Assembly (NCBI GenBank): GCA_934045075.1
Contig: OW203726.1
Span: 21,081,488 to 21,145,487, forward strand
From: Yponomeuta sedellus
Lineage: Eukaryota > Arthropoda > Insecta > Lepidoptera > Yponomeutidae
DNA: 64,000 bases
Direction: 5' to 3'
Shown: positions 30,765 through 41,220 of the stretch, one piece after another
How positions within the stretch are numbered: position 1 is the first letter of the stretch
Layout: every line of letters begins with the position of its first letter
The notes under the pieces: generated by a model
Told to the model about the DNA's origin: nothing
Database searches by the model: none
The model's input: only the letters and a program-made list of their open reading frames with translations
Position numbers and translations under genes: made by a program

Positions 30765-31190
30765 GAATCACACATATTTGATGATACAAGCAGGCATGGG
30801 ACAAGTCAACGGGCCGTTCTTGGCAGCGCTGATTTTCTAACACTACCCATAAATAACGAAATCTAAACTTACAACTTAGGAGACAGGTAACCTTTTGCTC
30901 CAAAACAACTCTGCAATGAGAGGTGTATAAGCTACATAAAATAAAATCCTTTGTATCCGAATCTGACGTGAAAAAGTTGCGGCGTTGATCATAAAAAATA
31001 TATCCCGAGGCATTGATGAAACTTCACCTAAATATGTACATATACAACGTATTATTTGAATTACACACAACTGACAACATTTCATATTTTACAACGCGCA
31101 AAACTAAAAATACCATTTTTTGAACTAAAACTTTCGTAAGCACAACACATTGTAGACTTAATATAACAACACCCGTAAGTAAATCCGGAC
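30765..31190. other. Unassigned AT-rich sequence
   Basis: No gene or repeat recognised. Confidence 0.35.
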
Positions 31191-31315
31191 TAGTCTATAA
31201 AAGTCTACTAAAAATACCGTTTATTAATTTTGCTATCTCGATTACGAAAAAAATATTTAGAATTTTTATTATTTCTTAATTTTAGAGAACATAAATAAAA
31301 ACCAAAAATTGCGTG

Positions 31316-31535
31316 ATGACGTCACACATACGGTGGAATGAGGAGGTACCGTTGCCTAGTATTAAAAATGATACCACAGATGAAATTTTTAATTGCATTC
31401 AAATGTCATGTCGGAGAAATTACTTTTACTTTCCTTAATTCCAATGGTTTTTGAAAAAGGCGGCAAGGGTATTCGTATTATGTATTATCATTGAATTAAT
31501 TCAATGGTATTATTAAACCGTATGTGTGACGTCAT
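31316..31535. repeat. 19-bp inverted repeats containing TGACGTCA
   Basis: 'atgacgtcacacatacggt' (31316-31334) recurs inverted at 31517-31535. The spacer is AT-rich and non-coding. This could be a MITE core or a paired CREB/bZIP-type site. Confidence 0.6.
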
Positions 31536-31694
31536 TTGGCGGTTACGTCCTTTTAGTATAGGATGAAATTCAAATAGAAAAATATGAATGAAAATCATCG
31601 AATTTCCCAAAATAAAAAAATATGGGTCGTTTTATTTCGTATCTAGTTTCTTTTAAGACAGTAAAATATGTATGCTAAAAAATTGAAATGTTGT

Positions 31695-31950
31695 CAATTT
31701 GGAAGGAAGAAAGATTGACGAAACAAATATATATTGCGAATGTGAGTAGAAGGATCGGTAAGGGACGTCCCAGGCGGACATACTTCGAACAAATAGGGGA
31801 TGTATTAGAAAAGGGGAGGATAAAAAGTGCCCAGAACCGGCGTGGGTGCATGCAACGACTATCATAAGTCGTTGATGAAGCGAAAGTGATCTGTCAGGAT
31901 CGTGGCAGTGGCAGTCCCTGGTCTCTGCCTACCCCTCTGGCATACAGGCG
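31695..31950 (+). pseudogene. LINE RT C-terminal fragment
   Basis: The plus strand reads 'EERLTKQIYIANVSRRIGKG', then 'RPRRTYFEQIGDVLEKG' and 'IKSAQNRRGCMQRLS' before a stop. The pattern (GKGRPRR...D.....G....A..RR.C..RL) is the tail of a known insect LINE RT type. After the stop, 'VICQDRGS' appears to continue the homology. It is only an end fragment. Confidence 0.6.
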
Positions 31951-32099
31951 TGAGGTTATGTTATATTTTATTACACAATTTGCAAACCGTTTCTTCAACT
32001 TGCATTCCGTTTCAAATAAGTTTCAAAACCATTTTTTTATATGCTTCTATATGTTTGAACACGCGCCTTGGCCAGAATAGACTTATTTTTAAGGCCCTG

Positions 32100-32700
32100 C
32101 GCAGCGAGGGACTATCTAGCGGCTACTTTTTTGTCCGTCGATATAGATCTCTTATAAATTGTATCGAATAACGCACACGAAGGACTAAAAGTACCCCGTA
32201 CAAAAAGTCCCTCAAGTTACCGAGGACATCAAGAGACCGGACAGGACTAAAGTTCGGTGTTTTCTTTTAAAACCCCTTGTCTTTTTCAACTTCATGTAAA
32301 TTACAACACAATGTAATCTCAGAATATTTGCTTCCATAGCGTACGCTTCACTCAATTTCCGGTTAACAAATGACCGCACACCGTAGGCCGCGACAAGGAC
32401 TCGGAGGACATTTTTGCGATCTGCGCAGGCCTTTGTGTGAAATATATTTGACCACGTTGTTTGATCTATGGAACCTTCAAAATTTGATACTCAACTTTGA
32501 TACCGTAGTCGTCTGAAATAATGTCAAAGTGTTATTACCTTTCAACAAAAGAAGTAATAACCTTTGAAACTCGAAACTTTTGAAGCTGCTCGGGCCGTGT
32601 TCAACACTTCAAACTATTCAGATAGCTCTACCTCATCAATCTTTATAACAGAGGCAATAGGGGTATTAAGCTCATCAGAGCAACAAACCTATCTTTTAAC
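32100..32700. other. Unassigned sequence
   Basis: No gene or repeat family recognised. Confidence 0.35.
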
Positions 32701-32707
32701 AAAAAAA

Positions 32708-32824
32708 CTTCACTCTATTTTAATGCAAAGTTACCTCTTTTAAGACCTACTTAATCAAACTATTCAGACACACACATATATATAAGTCTTAAAAGAGGTA
32801 ACTTTGCATTAAAATAGAGTGAAG
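32708..32824. repeat. Perfect 39-bp inverted repeat (hairpin)
   Basis: Arm 32708-32746 is exactly complementary to 32786-32824, with a 39-nt spacer containing an (AC)n/(TA)n stretch. A-run and T-run flanks extend the pairing after one mismatch. No element family was matched. Confidence 0.85.
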
Positions 32825-32894
32825 CTTTTTGTTATTTACATAGATAGATAGTAAATTTTTTGTTGAAGATTATTTTGTACTTCTTACTTACTTA

Positions 32895-33005
32895 ATAATG
32901 TAAACTGGTTAAAACCGTTTTTATACGGATTTATGCTCGTTTATTACATTTTTACAATTTTCCAACGTTTCGGCACTTTTTCAGGTGCCGTGGTCCCGGA
33001 TGACC
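32895..33005 (+). repeat. Penelope-type terminal-repeat fragment
   Basis: 'tttatacggatttatgctcg', 'tttacaattttccaacgttt' and 'cggcactttttcaggtgccg' match the left arm of the element at 57257-57666. Confidence 0.65.
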
Positions 33006-33009
33006 ACGT

Positions 33010-33085
33010 GCCACGGTTAGCCAGAGGTTTCGGTTTCAAGTCCCGGCATGGGTGGAATTATTGGCCTCTAAATAGGTTTTTTAAA
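33010..33085 (+). mobile_element. SINE-D 3' fragment
   Basis: 'ggttagccagaggtttcggt' continues to 'cccggcatgggtggaatt' and 'cctctaaataggtttttt', i.e. the SINE-D head end and tail. Confidence 0.65.
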
Positions 33086-33099
33086 ATAAATTATAGATA

Positions 33100-33750
33100 T
33101 TCTTAATATTTATATGCCTACAATAGATGGAATATGTTGGAAACACTATTTGACGCAAATAAACACATGTTTTCTATCTTGTATGGTTCAGTCAGAAAAA
33201 AAATTAACATTAAATAGTGTTTGTAAGGATTCAAATGGTAAATTAATCTTTTTTCTAAAGAAATCCCCGGAATTTTGAAGTGCAACGCCTTTCAGTTCGG
33301 TAGTAGGAGTTCACTTGTTAAAATCGCATGTCGCCTCGGCGAGGCCTGTAACTCTGTAACGACATATTGTGAGCAATTCATTTATAAGCCCTTGAGTACA
33401 ACTACGTAGCCATTGCTCATATAACGCTACTTGTGCCGCTAGATGGCGCCAGTGCCACGAAACATATTGCGCAATTTCAGCTTAAAATCAACACTTACTT
33501 ATTAGACGTTTCATGTAAACCAACGGTCGCATAAACCGACACAAATTCACTTGTTTCTTTGTATGTTTTTTATTTGAAGTTTGTTTATCGATAATCTCAG
33601 AACACAAATTGTTTCTGTTCTGAGGTAACAGTAGAATGTGAGTCTACACATTCACAAATTGAAGTAGTTAAAGTAGACAACGCAGAGAATGTACGATCAA
33701 CAGCAGATCAACCTTTACATTGTTCGAACTAAACTACATTACATTATACC
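33100..33750. other. Unassigned sequence
   Basis: No gene seen. A short hairpin 'tctcagaacacaaa...tctgttctgagg' lies near 33596-33625. Confidence 0.35.
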
Positions 33751-33754
33751 ATCG

Positions 33755-33868
33755 TAGGTTGTCTGGAAGAAATTGCTCTAAGCAATGTACTGTATCTTTG
33801 TAATTATTTTAAGTTAGTTTTTTTTTCCTGGTGTACAATAAAGAATATTCTTATCTTGTCTTAACTTA
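33755..33868 (+). mobile_element. Family C retroposon tail
   Basis: 'gtaggttgtctggaagaaat', 'ctctaagcaatgtactgtat' and 'gtgtacaataaagaatattc' are followed by 'ttatcttgtctt', the complete 3' end of family C. Confidence 0.7.
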
Positions 33869-34019
33869 TACATGTTTCTTGCAGTCACCCGTAACTTAAC
33901 TGAGTTGAGTGCACGTGTGTAAAGGTTGATGTGCGGTCGACTGTACCTACGTAGGTGTAAAAAACCTGCTTGAAAAACTTTAGTGGAGCGCAAAGGTGTC
34001 GAGTGTGGCACTGCTCTCG

Positions 34020-34690
34020 TTATCGCTACAAATAGGGTTTTGTAATGAACCGAGCCACCCCGATCCAGTGTTTCCTATGTTTTGTAAACCAATGGGAAGT
34101 TTTTTTGACGAAATCATAGTAAAAAAAATATTTTTATTTATTCATGCTCTTCATGTTTCTTAAATATTCCACATAATGTGCTTTAGCTGGCTACCAGAAA
34201 AGATGTCCTACTTTTGGAAAATGGCAATGGTAGTTCTAAAACGGCATTTTTCAAAAGGCAAGTTTATAAATGTATGGTATGGTTTAATGCTTAAATAAAA
34301 AAAAACTGATACCAAAAAGACAAATATCTAACAGGGTATTTTTTATGTATTTTATTTCAAATAAGATAAGATATAAGAATTAAATTACAGAGTCTTAGAT
34401 GTAAGAAACTACATGGAATACTTTTTCGTTGTTTTTGCAATAAAGTTTTCACCATCTATCTATCCATTGATTACAATGCCCAGAAATTGACAAATACAAC
34501 TATTTTGTTGATACTTTTCCTATAAAAATTGATTCCAAAGTATATGGGTTCTTTTATTCAACTTATCACGTCTGACCTGATTAATGGTCATTTAAAGTTT
34601 AGATTATTTTGAACAAACTTAAAAATAATTGAGATTGACAAGCAAACGTTGACGTTCCTTTTTTAAAATTGATCAAAACTTTAAATGACC
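34020..34690. other. Unassigned AT-rich sequence
   Basis: No gene or repeat family recognised. Confidence 0.35.
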
Positions 34691-34699
34691 AGATACGCA

Positions 34700-35015
34700 A
34701 ATATTTGATTAGAGAATGTTGTGGACCGAAAAAAAAATGTAGTGGCTAGAATTGAGAAATGCATGTTTCTTTGCTTTGCACATATGGAGAGAATAAAGTA
34801 AGAAAGGTTGACGAAAGAAACACATCGAGCGAATGTGGATGAAAGTGCTGGTAAAGGACGCCCCAAGTAAACATACTTCGACCAAACAGAAGATGTATTA
34901 GCAAAGGGCAATATAAAAAGCATCCGAGGCCGACGGGCGTGCATGCAACGACTAATGAATGTTGAAGAAGAAAAAAGATTAATCAGGATCAAAGCTGCTA
35001 TTGCGCAGACCAAAA
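34700..35015 (+). pseudogene. LINE RT C-terminal fragment
   Basis: It shows the same coding motif order as 31695-31950 ('cgttgacg...gtaaaggacgcccca', 'cgacgggcgtgcatgcaacg', 'gttgaagaag'), with frame disruptions. It is an independent, more degraded copy. Confidence 0.55.
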
Positions 35016-35104
35016 ACTAGGTTTATGGATGTAGTGAAGAAAGATCTCACAGAATGCAAGCAAAGTGGAGAGGGAAAATAAGGAAATCTGACCCCATCAC
35101 CATG

Positions 35105-35220
35105 TGGGACTGACCCCTAGTTTCTCTTACACTAACAATCTGATAATCTATGGTTAACAGCTGTCAAATGTTTTTTTTTGTATGCACCTTGGCCAACTGA
35201 CTAGTGTACCAGACACTGGG
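35105..35220 (-). repeat. Fold-back element, family J
   Basis: 'tctcttacactaacaatctg' to 'aactgactagtgtaccagac' contains the TTAACAGCTGTC core and is inverted relative to 47873-47970. Confidence 0.55.
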
Positions 35221-35299
35221 GCTAAAGCTGTATGGAGAGCGAGAGATAGCAGACCCGGTCTCTAAATACCTCTCCGAGATACCAGACATGAGTTTGTGT

Positions 35300-35396
35300 G
35301 CCGGTTTCCGAATTGAGAATTTCACTAAGTAAATACTAGAGTAACGGCACTACATTTAAATATTTACTAAGCAAAATTTTCATTTCAGAAACTGAC
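35300..35396. mobile_element. Family K element, internally deleted
   Basis: The left TIR 'gccggtttccgaattgagaa' and right TIR 'catttcagaaactgac' surround a shortened interior. Confidence 0.7.
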
Positions 35397-35749
35397 CCTA
35401 TGTTTGTATACATATATAATCCAGCGTTCAAAATCTACGCTACTTCAACTATGTGGCCCCGTACCCTCATTTTTGTAAAGGAACCTGCTTGTTAAGTCAC
35501 TGAATCGGGGTTCCCGCAATGGATGCAGCACCGACGTCTACCTAAATCCATCCTCGCTGTATGTCGGCTGCAGGGCGGTGTCGCCTCGCTATCAATTTAA
35601 TTAAGTTCCTCCCTCTCTGTATCGCTTGCTGCTGAATATATGCAACAGCAAAAGAAAGATAGACCAGGTCGAAAGACGACTTTTTTTTCAAAGTAAGCTG
35701 AAGTAAATACATACATTCAATTTAAGTAAGACTAAAATAAATTCAATTT

Positions 35750-35800
35750 AAGTAATTAAAACTGTTTTATACGGATTTTACTCGTTTAATTCAATCAAAT
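35750..35800 (+). repeat. Penelope-type terminal-repeat scrap
   Basis: 'aattaaaactgttttatacg' and 'gattttactcgttta' match the outer arm at 57288 onward. Confidence 0.5.
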
Positions 35801-35825
35801 TAATTTAAGTAACTAAGCAACACAG

Positions 35826-35990
35826 ATCGCGTTCAGTGCATGGATGGGCGAGCGTCTATAACTAACGCTAGTGGCATTTTTTCGAACAGTTCTGTGCTTC
35901 GCAAGGCACGTCAAGCACTTGGTGCCGGCTGCCGTCGATAGATGGCAGTCGTTAAGCTAAGTCAGAGGCCTTGGGGTGGCTTGAAAATAA
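35826..35990 (+). mobile_element. Family A fragment, variant 5' region
   Basis: It shares 'gcgttcagtgcatggatg' and 'ctaacgctagtggcatttt' with 2465-2882, but stops after 'cggcttgaaaa', so it lacks the constant 3' end. That is unusual for the family and suggests a later deletion. Confidence 0.6.
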
Positions 35991-35999
35991 TAGGGTTTC

Positions 36000-36540
36000 A
36001 TATTTTTTTAAACAAATGTAATGAATGACCTTGAACGAGCAAAGAAATTGATTGCTATTATTATGTGTTTATTTCACATACATGGCATATCTACTTCATT
36101 ATGCATTTCCGTATTTTATCTTTTTTATCAACGGTTTGATAACATGTCCATGGTAGTCAATTTCTTACTACCCTAATTAACATTCCCGTTTGACCCTCAA
36201 AAATGGCGTTAGCGTAATGTCTTGGTGGCTCGGATTTTGAACCTGCGTATCAGACACAGTACACAACACAAAAGAAAGTAATGTTCACGTGAAAAGCACA
36301 ATAAACAGGAAGAAACCGGTACTTTCTCTCACGCTTTAGGTTAGGTTGACGGTTTTCAACAGCACACAATGAACTGTGTCACACTCGCTGTGGCAGCACC
36401 CTCTATCAATCGATCAGTCCAAGAGTCAGAAAGAGAGGGGGAGCGGCATGAAATAAATAAATAATAATAAACTATTAAGTCATTATAAGGATTAAACAGA
36501 AATAAAAAAATCAGGGCCTATTATTCAAAGTACGGGACAT
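36000..36540. other. Unassigned AT-rich sequence
   Basis: No gene or repeat family recognised. Confidence 0.35.
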
Positions 36541-36559
36541 ACAAACGCAAGTTCTATTA

Positions 36560-36850
36560 TATATTTTTTTTATAAATATTCGTGGACATATTACACATAT
36601 CTCGTTAGCCCTATACAATAACCCTATATTTTACAACTAAATGACTGTTATAGGTGCTGTTATAGGTGATGTTACTGTTATAGGTGCTAACTCGACGATA
36701 TATTCAATACAATAAATGCATAGATAACGCCCAAGACCCGAGACAAACTAGAAAAAATCGTTTCCTAGTTTGACCCGGCCGGGGATCGAACCCGAGACCT
36801 TCGGTTTTACAGACAGCGTGCCAAACCGCTGCGCCACCGAGGCCGTCATA
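36560..36850 (-). mobile_element. SINE-G-like retroposon
   Basis: On the minus strand a tRNA-like head 'ggcctcggtggcgcagcggt' with B-box 'cgggttcgatccccgg' leads to a tail on 'aaatattcgtggacatatta', also found at 62240-62290. The tRNA-like part cannot form a regular anticodon arm. Confidence 0.65.
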
Positions 36851-37109
36851 ATAGCATTGTTGAGTGAAACGTAATAGGATTCCGTATCTTAACGGTTATA
36901 GCTATATACGAGTGGAATCAAGTCTTGTCGTTAATTACTGTATATCCTGGTTAAGGGTCTAGGCCCACCTGGCCGAACTCACGTCGCCGAGCTTCCGTTG
37001 CGGAATGCCGATTCACAAATTTCATATAAATATCCCACAAAGTACATTTTTTTATGTAGCCTACTGCATAGGGCTTCTCATGTTCCACTGCATAGGGCTT
37101 CTCTCAGAG

Positions 37110-37470
37110 AGAGCGTAAAGGTTTAATTACCACTCGTGCTCATCGCGGATTGGCAATTTCAAGCGCTGAGGTTTTTGAACACATTCGAATGCATCCGACA
37201 GAGAACCAAAAGTATCGACATAGCTAAGAGCATTAGCAAGCTGAAGTGGCAATGGGCTGGCCATACTGGCTTGCTGGCTCGCGAGGAATGGAGTAAGCGT
37301 GTTCTTGAGTGGAGACCGCGACTCAGCAAACGTAGTGTACGACGCTCTCTGACCAGGTGGGATGACGATCTGCGAAAAACTGCCGGCAGATGTCGGATGC
37401 AGCAAGCTGAAGACAGGGTGCTATGGTGCTCATTAGGGGAGGGCTATGTCCAGCAGTGGACTTACTAGTC
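37110..37470 (+). pseudogene. RTE-like LINE C-terminal ORF relic
   Basis: An open stretch encodes 'KLKWQWAGHTGLLAREEWSK', then 'VLEWRPRLSKRSVRRSLTRW' and 'DDDLRKTAGRC'. This is the hallmark tail of RTE-like reverse transcriptases (K--WAGH...W...V-EW-PR...-RW-DD----AG). The catalytic RT domain is absent. The end 'ctatgtccagcagtggact' is shared with family B. Confidence 0.75.
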
Positions 37471-37499
37471 CTACTAGTTACTAGCATGATGAAAATGAT

Positions 37500-37870
37500 G
37501 ATGAATGCTACTATAGCTTCACAAATGTACTTAACTTAGAAAACAAAGTAATTGGTACAAGCCATTGATATTGGCCTCTGCATCTACATAATGAGATGGT
37601 TTATACACCCTCTAGTGGCACCTACACTCACACTCGGACTCACACTCACACTCGGACGCTGCTGGAACATTGTTTTTTAGATGGTGCAGGCTTACCACGA
37701 AGCTCACGATATTTTCCTTCACAGTTAGCGAGTGGTATTGCTGCTATAACTTCACAAATGTACATTACTTAGAAAACAAAGTTATAGGGTACATGCCCGC
37801 ACTGGGAATAGAACCTGGGATTCTCGCTTCCTAGTCCATTGTTCTACAAACTAGACTACCGCCGCCGCCC
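37500..37870 (-). mobile_element. SINE-E fragments (two, inverse)
   Basis: 37505-37560 and 37690-37870 both contain 'cttcacaaatgtac.t.acttagaaaacaaag' and the second adds a degraded tRNA-like head. Between them is a short (ACTC)-rich simple repeat. Confidence 0.6.
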
Positions 37871-37899
37871 AGTCTAAATATGCGCACCAAGTCCTGATC

Positions 37900-38140
37900 G
37901 ATTCCAATCGTAAATCTTGTCAAATTGAACAATGTACCTATGAATTGTTTTTCTAAGTTATGTACATTTGTAAAGTTATAACAGCAATTCGACTCGCTAA
38001 GGATAAAGGAAAACATCGTGAGGAGACCTTTTGTGAGTGTACGAGGTGTTCAAATACCACAGCTCTTGAAATTGGGCTGGCGTGGTAATTAAACCCTCTA
38101 TCCCTGAGAGAAGGTATGTACCCTGCAGTGGGACATAAAA
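37900..38140 (+). mobile_element. SINE-E fragment
   Basis: 'gttatgtacatttgtaaagt', 'gactcgctaaggataaagga' and 'aacatcgtgagga' match SINE-E. It lies opposite the inverse copies immediately upstream, giving a local inverted pair. Confidence 0.6.
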
Positions 38141-38404
38141 AAACTAAAAAAAATTAGGCACCTGCTTCTATAATACGCGCACCAAATCCTGAACGATTCC
38201 AAATTAGTATAGAATATGGGAGTTGTTAAGGACTCGCGATGGGAGTTGTTTAGAATTTGGCCGTCTAGCCGTTTGGCCGTTTGATCGTTTGGCCGACTGT
38301 CAAATTAGTATGGAATTTGACAGATTATTAGAATCGTTCAGGATTTGGTTGTCAGACGATTGGAGAGGCTCAGGATTCAGTGCGCACAAGCATACGTTTG
38401 CTGT

Positions 38405-38665
38405 GTGGTGTCGGCCTAGAGAATAGCACCAACCCAAATTCTTCCCGCGGGTGACGTAAAAGGCGACTAAGGGACATAAACCAGGGGGTAGGCAGCAGCG
38501 CCCCCTGCAGTACAATTCCAAACTGCGATCCCAACTCGCATGCCCAGCGTGGGGATTATGGGCATTATCTCCCAATGATGGCACAACCTTGCGCTGTGGC
38601 GCTCATTAGGGGAGCGCTATGTCCAGCAGTGGACTAATATAGCCTGAAGAAGAAGAAGAAGCATA
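38405..38665 (+). mobile_element. Family B, longest copy
   Basis: It runs from 'gtgtggtgtcggcctagaga' through 'ccaacccaaattcttcccgc', 'gcagcgccccctgcag' and 'gtggggattatgggcatt' to 'tccagcagtggactaatata' plus (GAA)n. The last ~60 bp match the RTE-like LINE end at 4476-4543. There is no coding function. Confidence 0.7.
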
Positions 38666-38929
38666 CGTTGTAGTGTGGCACATACACTTTAAAGTAAATT
38701 ACGTAATGGAAGATCGTCGACGAAAATTCCGTCACATGAGGCTTGGCCCTTAAGCTGTATGTTACAAGTCTATCAGCTGTACCTAATAAAGCCACTGGCT
38801 TGAACGTTGATTGTACATACTACTAATTATTGGGCGTTCTCTAATTCCCCTACTCGGGATTAGTTGAAATTATTTCTATACGATCGGTGTTATTATGAAA
38901 TCTACTGAACTATAACATATTTTTTTAAT

Positions 38930-39075
38930 GCACTAACCCGTGCTAAGAACAATTTGTAAAAACCTATTTAGAGGCTTTAAATTCCACCGATGACGGGACT
39001 CGAACCCGCGACCCGGGACTCGAGCCCGCGACCTCTGCCTAACCGTGCCGTACTAACCGACTGGAATACTTTTTA
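38930..39075 (-). mobile_element. SINE-D fragment with internal 20-bp duplication
   Basis: This is an inverse SINE-D. The B-box segment 'cgggactcgaacccgcgacc' is tandemly duplicated (38997-39036). Confidence 0.65.
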
Positions 39076-39084
39076 AATAATAAA

Positions 39085-39240
39085 ATGGCAGAGAACAGTG
39101 CAAAGAGGTTCGAAATTTCACTGATGCCGGTGAGTCGCCCATTAGCTCAGTTGGAAAGAGCGCTGGCACGGATAGCCAGAGGTCGCGGGTTCTAATCCCG
39201 GCATGGGTGGAATTTTTAGCCTCTAAATAGGTTTTTTTAA
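39085..39240 (+). mobile_element. SINE-D, nearly complete
   Basis: It includes the leader 'aaagaggttcgaaatttcac', the tRNA-like unit 'gcccattagctcagttgg' with a 7-nt loop 'acggata' between paired 'ctggc/gccag', a B-box with one change ('gggttctaatccc') and the tail 'cctctaaataggttttttt'. U33 is replaced by C and the T-stem has a mismatch, so it is a SINE and not a tRNA gene. Confidence 0.8.
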
Positions 39241-39244
39241 AATT

Positions 39245-39930
39245 GGCCTAATAGTGTCGGCATGGCCACGTGCTGTGTCGGGTGCCGTAGAAAGAGGTTT
39301 TTTTTTACTTGCTCTACGGAACTAATAACCTCATCAAAGTAATTTTCAATGGAACTTCTAAGAAGTTTTTCATTTGTAAGTTGGACGCCCAGTGCACGTT
39401 AACTTGTTAAGGCTACTAAGCCGTGATAGTTTTCCTATTAAGTCCATCAAATGTCTTGATTTTTTTTTCTCGTTTCTACAATCAATTGTTTAATCAGGAG
39501 AGGGGGGATGCCCTACTCTTATACAATTTTACGTGTTTTATTTCTTGTCCTCCCTTTTTGGATGTCGGTTAAAAAGAGTAAAAATCGGAACTAGAATCAT
39601 ATTAAATTACTTACCTGCAAATTCAGTAAATTTTATAGTTCACTATTCATATTCATATGCACCCATAAATTACGAAAAAGTTTCAACTTCAACTTTCAAA
39701 GGTTTACTGAGCCTGTCTGAATCACACGGAACAATGTTATAACGTAACACAGCAACATTCGCGTCCTACAAAATATTGTAAACCATTTGAGCGTTTTCAA
39801 AATCCAATCACGGCACGGACCCAAACAAATTCCGTCTTTTTTCTCGCAACAAGCTTTAGCGAGGAACTGGTTAAAACCTTTAATTTCACACCGAAATGGG
39901 CGGGCTCTTCCTTTTGCGTCTTTATTGCGT
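39245..39930. other. Unassigned sequence
   Basis: No gene or repeat family recognised. Confidence 0.35.
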
Positions 39931-39943
39931 CTTTACCGGTATG

Positions 39944-40275
39944 GTTTCAACCTTTTGTATGTCCCCACTGCTGGGGCACGGGTCTCTTCCTGCATCGCAG
40001 GAAGGTTAGGCTATACTCCACCACGGGGGCCAAGTCTGGGTTGGTGGAGAATTGTATGACAATGGCGGGACTTACTGTCAGAAGTTATCAAGCCGCCCGG
40101 AAGGCCTCTGACGTAGCTTAACGAATGCCATTAGATGACAGCCGCCAACGTCTTTACGTGCCTTGCAAAGCACGGAAGCGCTCGGAAAAAATGCCACTAG
40201 ACTACTCACAGGATGGTCGTCCATCCAGCACCAAACCACGCCTGTTTTTGCTTGACCTTAGTGAGCGATTTAGTA
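39944..40275 (-). mobile_element. Family A retroposon (332 bp)
   Basis: The 10-bp target duplication TACCGGTATG lies at 39934-39943 and 40276-40285. The constant end 'gtttcaaccttttgtatg' is on the left; the 5' end is slightly truncated. Confidence 0.85.
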
Positions 40276-40464
40276 TACCGGTATGATATTTTTCCTTTTT
40301 GTCGCATTCCCAGTTCGCCATATTGTCTCTACGCCACGTTTTCTTTGCTGCGGGGCGCCCTGGCGTTCTGGATTAGCTCCTATATTACCACCACGTATGA
40401 TAAAACATAAAGGGATCAAAAATGTTAATACTAAATACTTAATTATTATTATTAGTATTTGTAC

Positions 40465-40660
40465 GTAGCCTCTTTGTCCCACTGCAGGGCACGGGCGTCT
40501 CCGAGACAGAGTATGGGCTTAATTTTAACGCGTACCCACCGCGGAGTGGCAATTTGAAGCGCTGTGCTGTGTGAACTATTAGAAACTCAGGATTCCTCAC
40601 GATGTTTTTCTTCACGGTTAGTGATTGTAAGGTGTTACTATAACATCATGCATTAACTTT
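40465..40660 (-). mobile_element. RTE-tail plus SINE-E fragment
   Basis: 'tgtcccactgcagggcacgg' begins like an antisense RTE 3' tail, and 'cacgatgtttttcttcacgg' matches the inverse SINE-E body. Confidence 0.45.
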
Positions 40661-40674
40661 TATTAACTTACTAG

Positions 40675-41010
40675 CTATTGCCCGCGACTAAGTCCGCGTG
40701 GACTTTTTTGCAGCCCCGTTCACTCCCTTAAGGGTTAAATTTAGAAAAATGGCAAAACACTGTTCAATCAATTGTGTTGAAGAGTATTTATTTTAAGTTT
40801 CAAGAAAATTAGACAACATTCTTTGTACGTCCCATACAAATTTTGGCAACCCTTTTTATCCCCGTAGGGGTTGAATAAAAAAAACCGTTCTTATTCCTTG
40901 CCTACATTATATATAAGCCCTCTGTGCAAAATTTCTGATTCGCAGGTCCAACGTCTTGGGCTGGGCGTTGATGAGTGAGTCAGTCAGTCAGGACTTTGAA
41001 TTTTATTTAT
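40675..41010. repeat. Interspersed repeat with 'gcccgcgac' terminus
   Basis: It runs from 'actagctattgcccgcgact' to 'gactttgaattttatttata'. The 'ctagct.ttgcccgcg' phrase is a frequent end of insect non-autonomous elements, compatible with a Helitron-type terminus in inverse orientation. No coding content. Confidence 0.45.
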
Positions 41011-41134
41011 ATAGAAGATAGAATAAGTTGCTTCTTCTTAAATTTTACGATTTTAGGTCAACAGGAAGTATCGTCTGTGCCTATACTCGTAGGTTTAGAG
41101 TGTGAGTATAATTGTCTTATAAAATGTGAAAAAA

Positions 41135-41220
41135 TGGCAACGTATTGTCATTGCGGTGGAAGCGGAACGGCAGAACGGCCTTACCTTCCGGAGGTCGCGG
41201 GTTCGAATACCGGCGTGTAC
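41135..41220 (+). mobile_element. SINE-E head, split by hAT element
   Basis: 'cggtggaagcggaacggcag' and the B-box 'gggttcgaataccgg' end in 'gcgtgtac', after which the hAT insert begins. The body continues at 42023. Confidence 0.75.

Noticed and set aside
37136..37468. Host gene exon
   Set aside because: The W-AGH...EWRPR...RWDDDLRKTAG pattern is the RTE-like LINE C-terminus and ends in a LINE 3' tail.
39131..39206. tRNA-like fold with anticodon-loop 'acggata'
   Set aside because: C replaces U33, the T-stem has a mismatch, and the unit is the head of a dispersed SINE with constant leader and tail.
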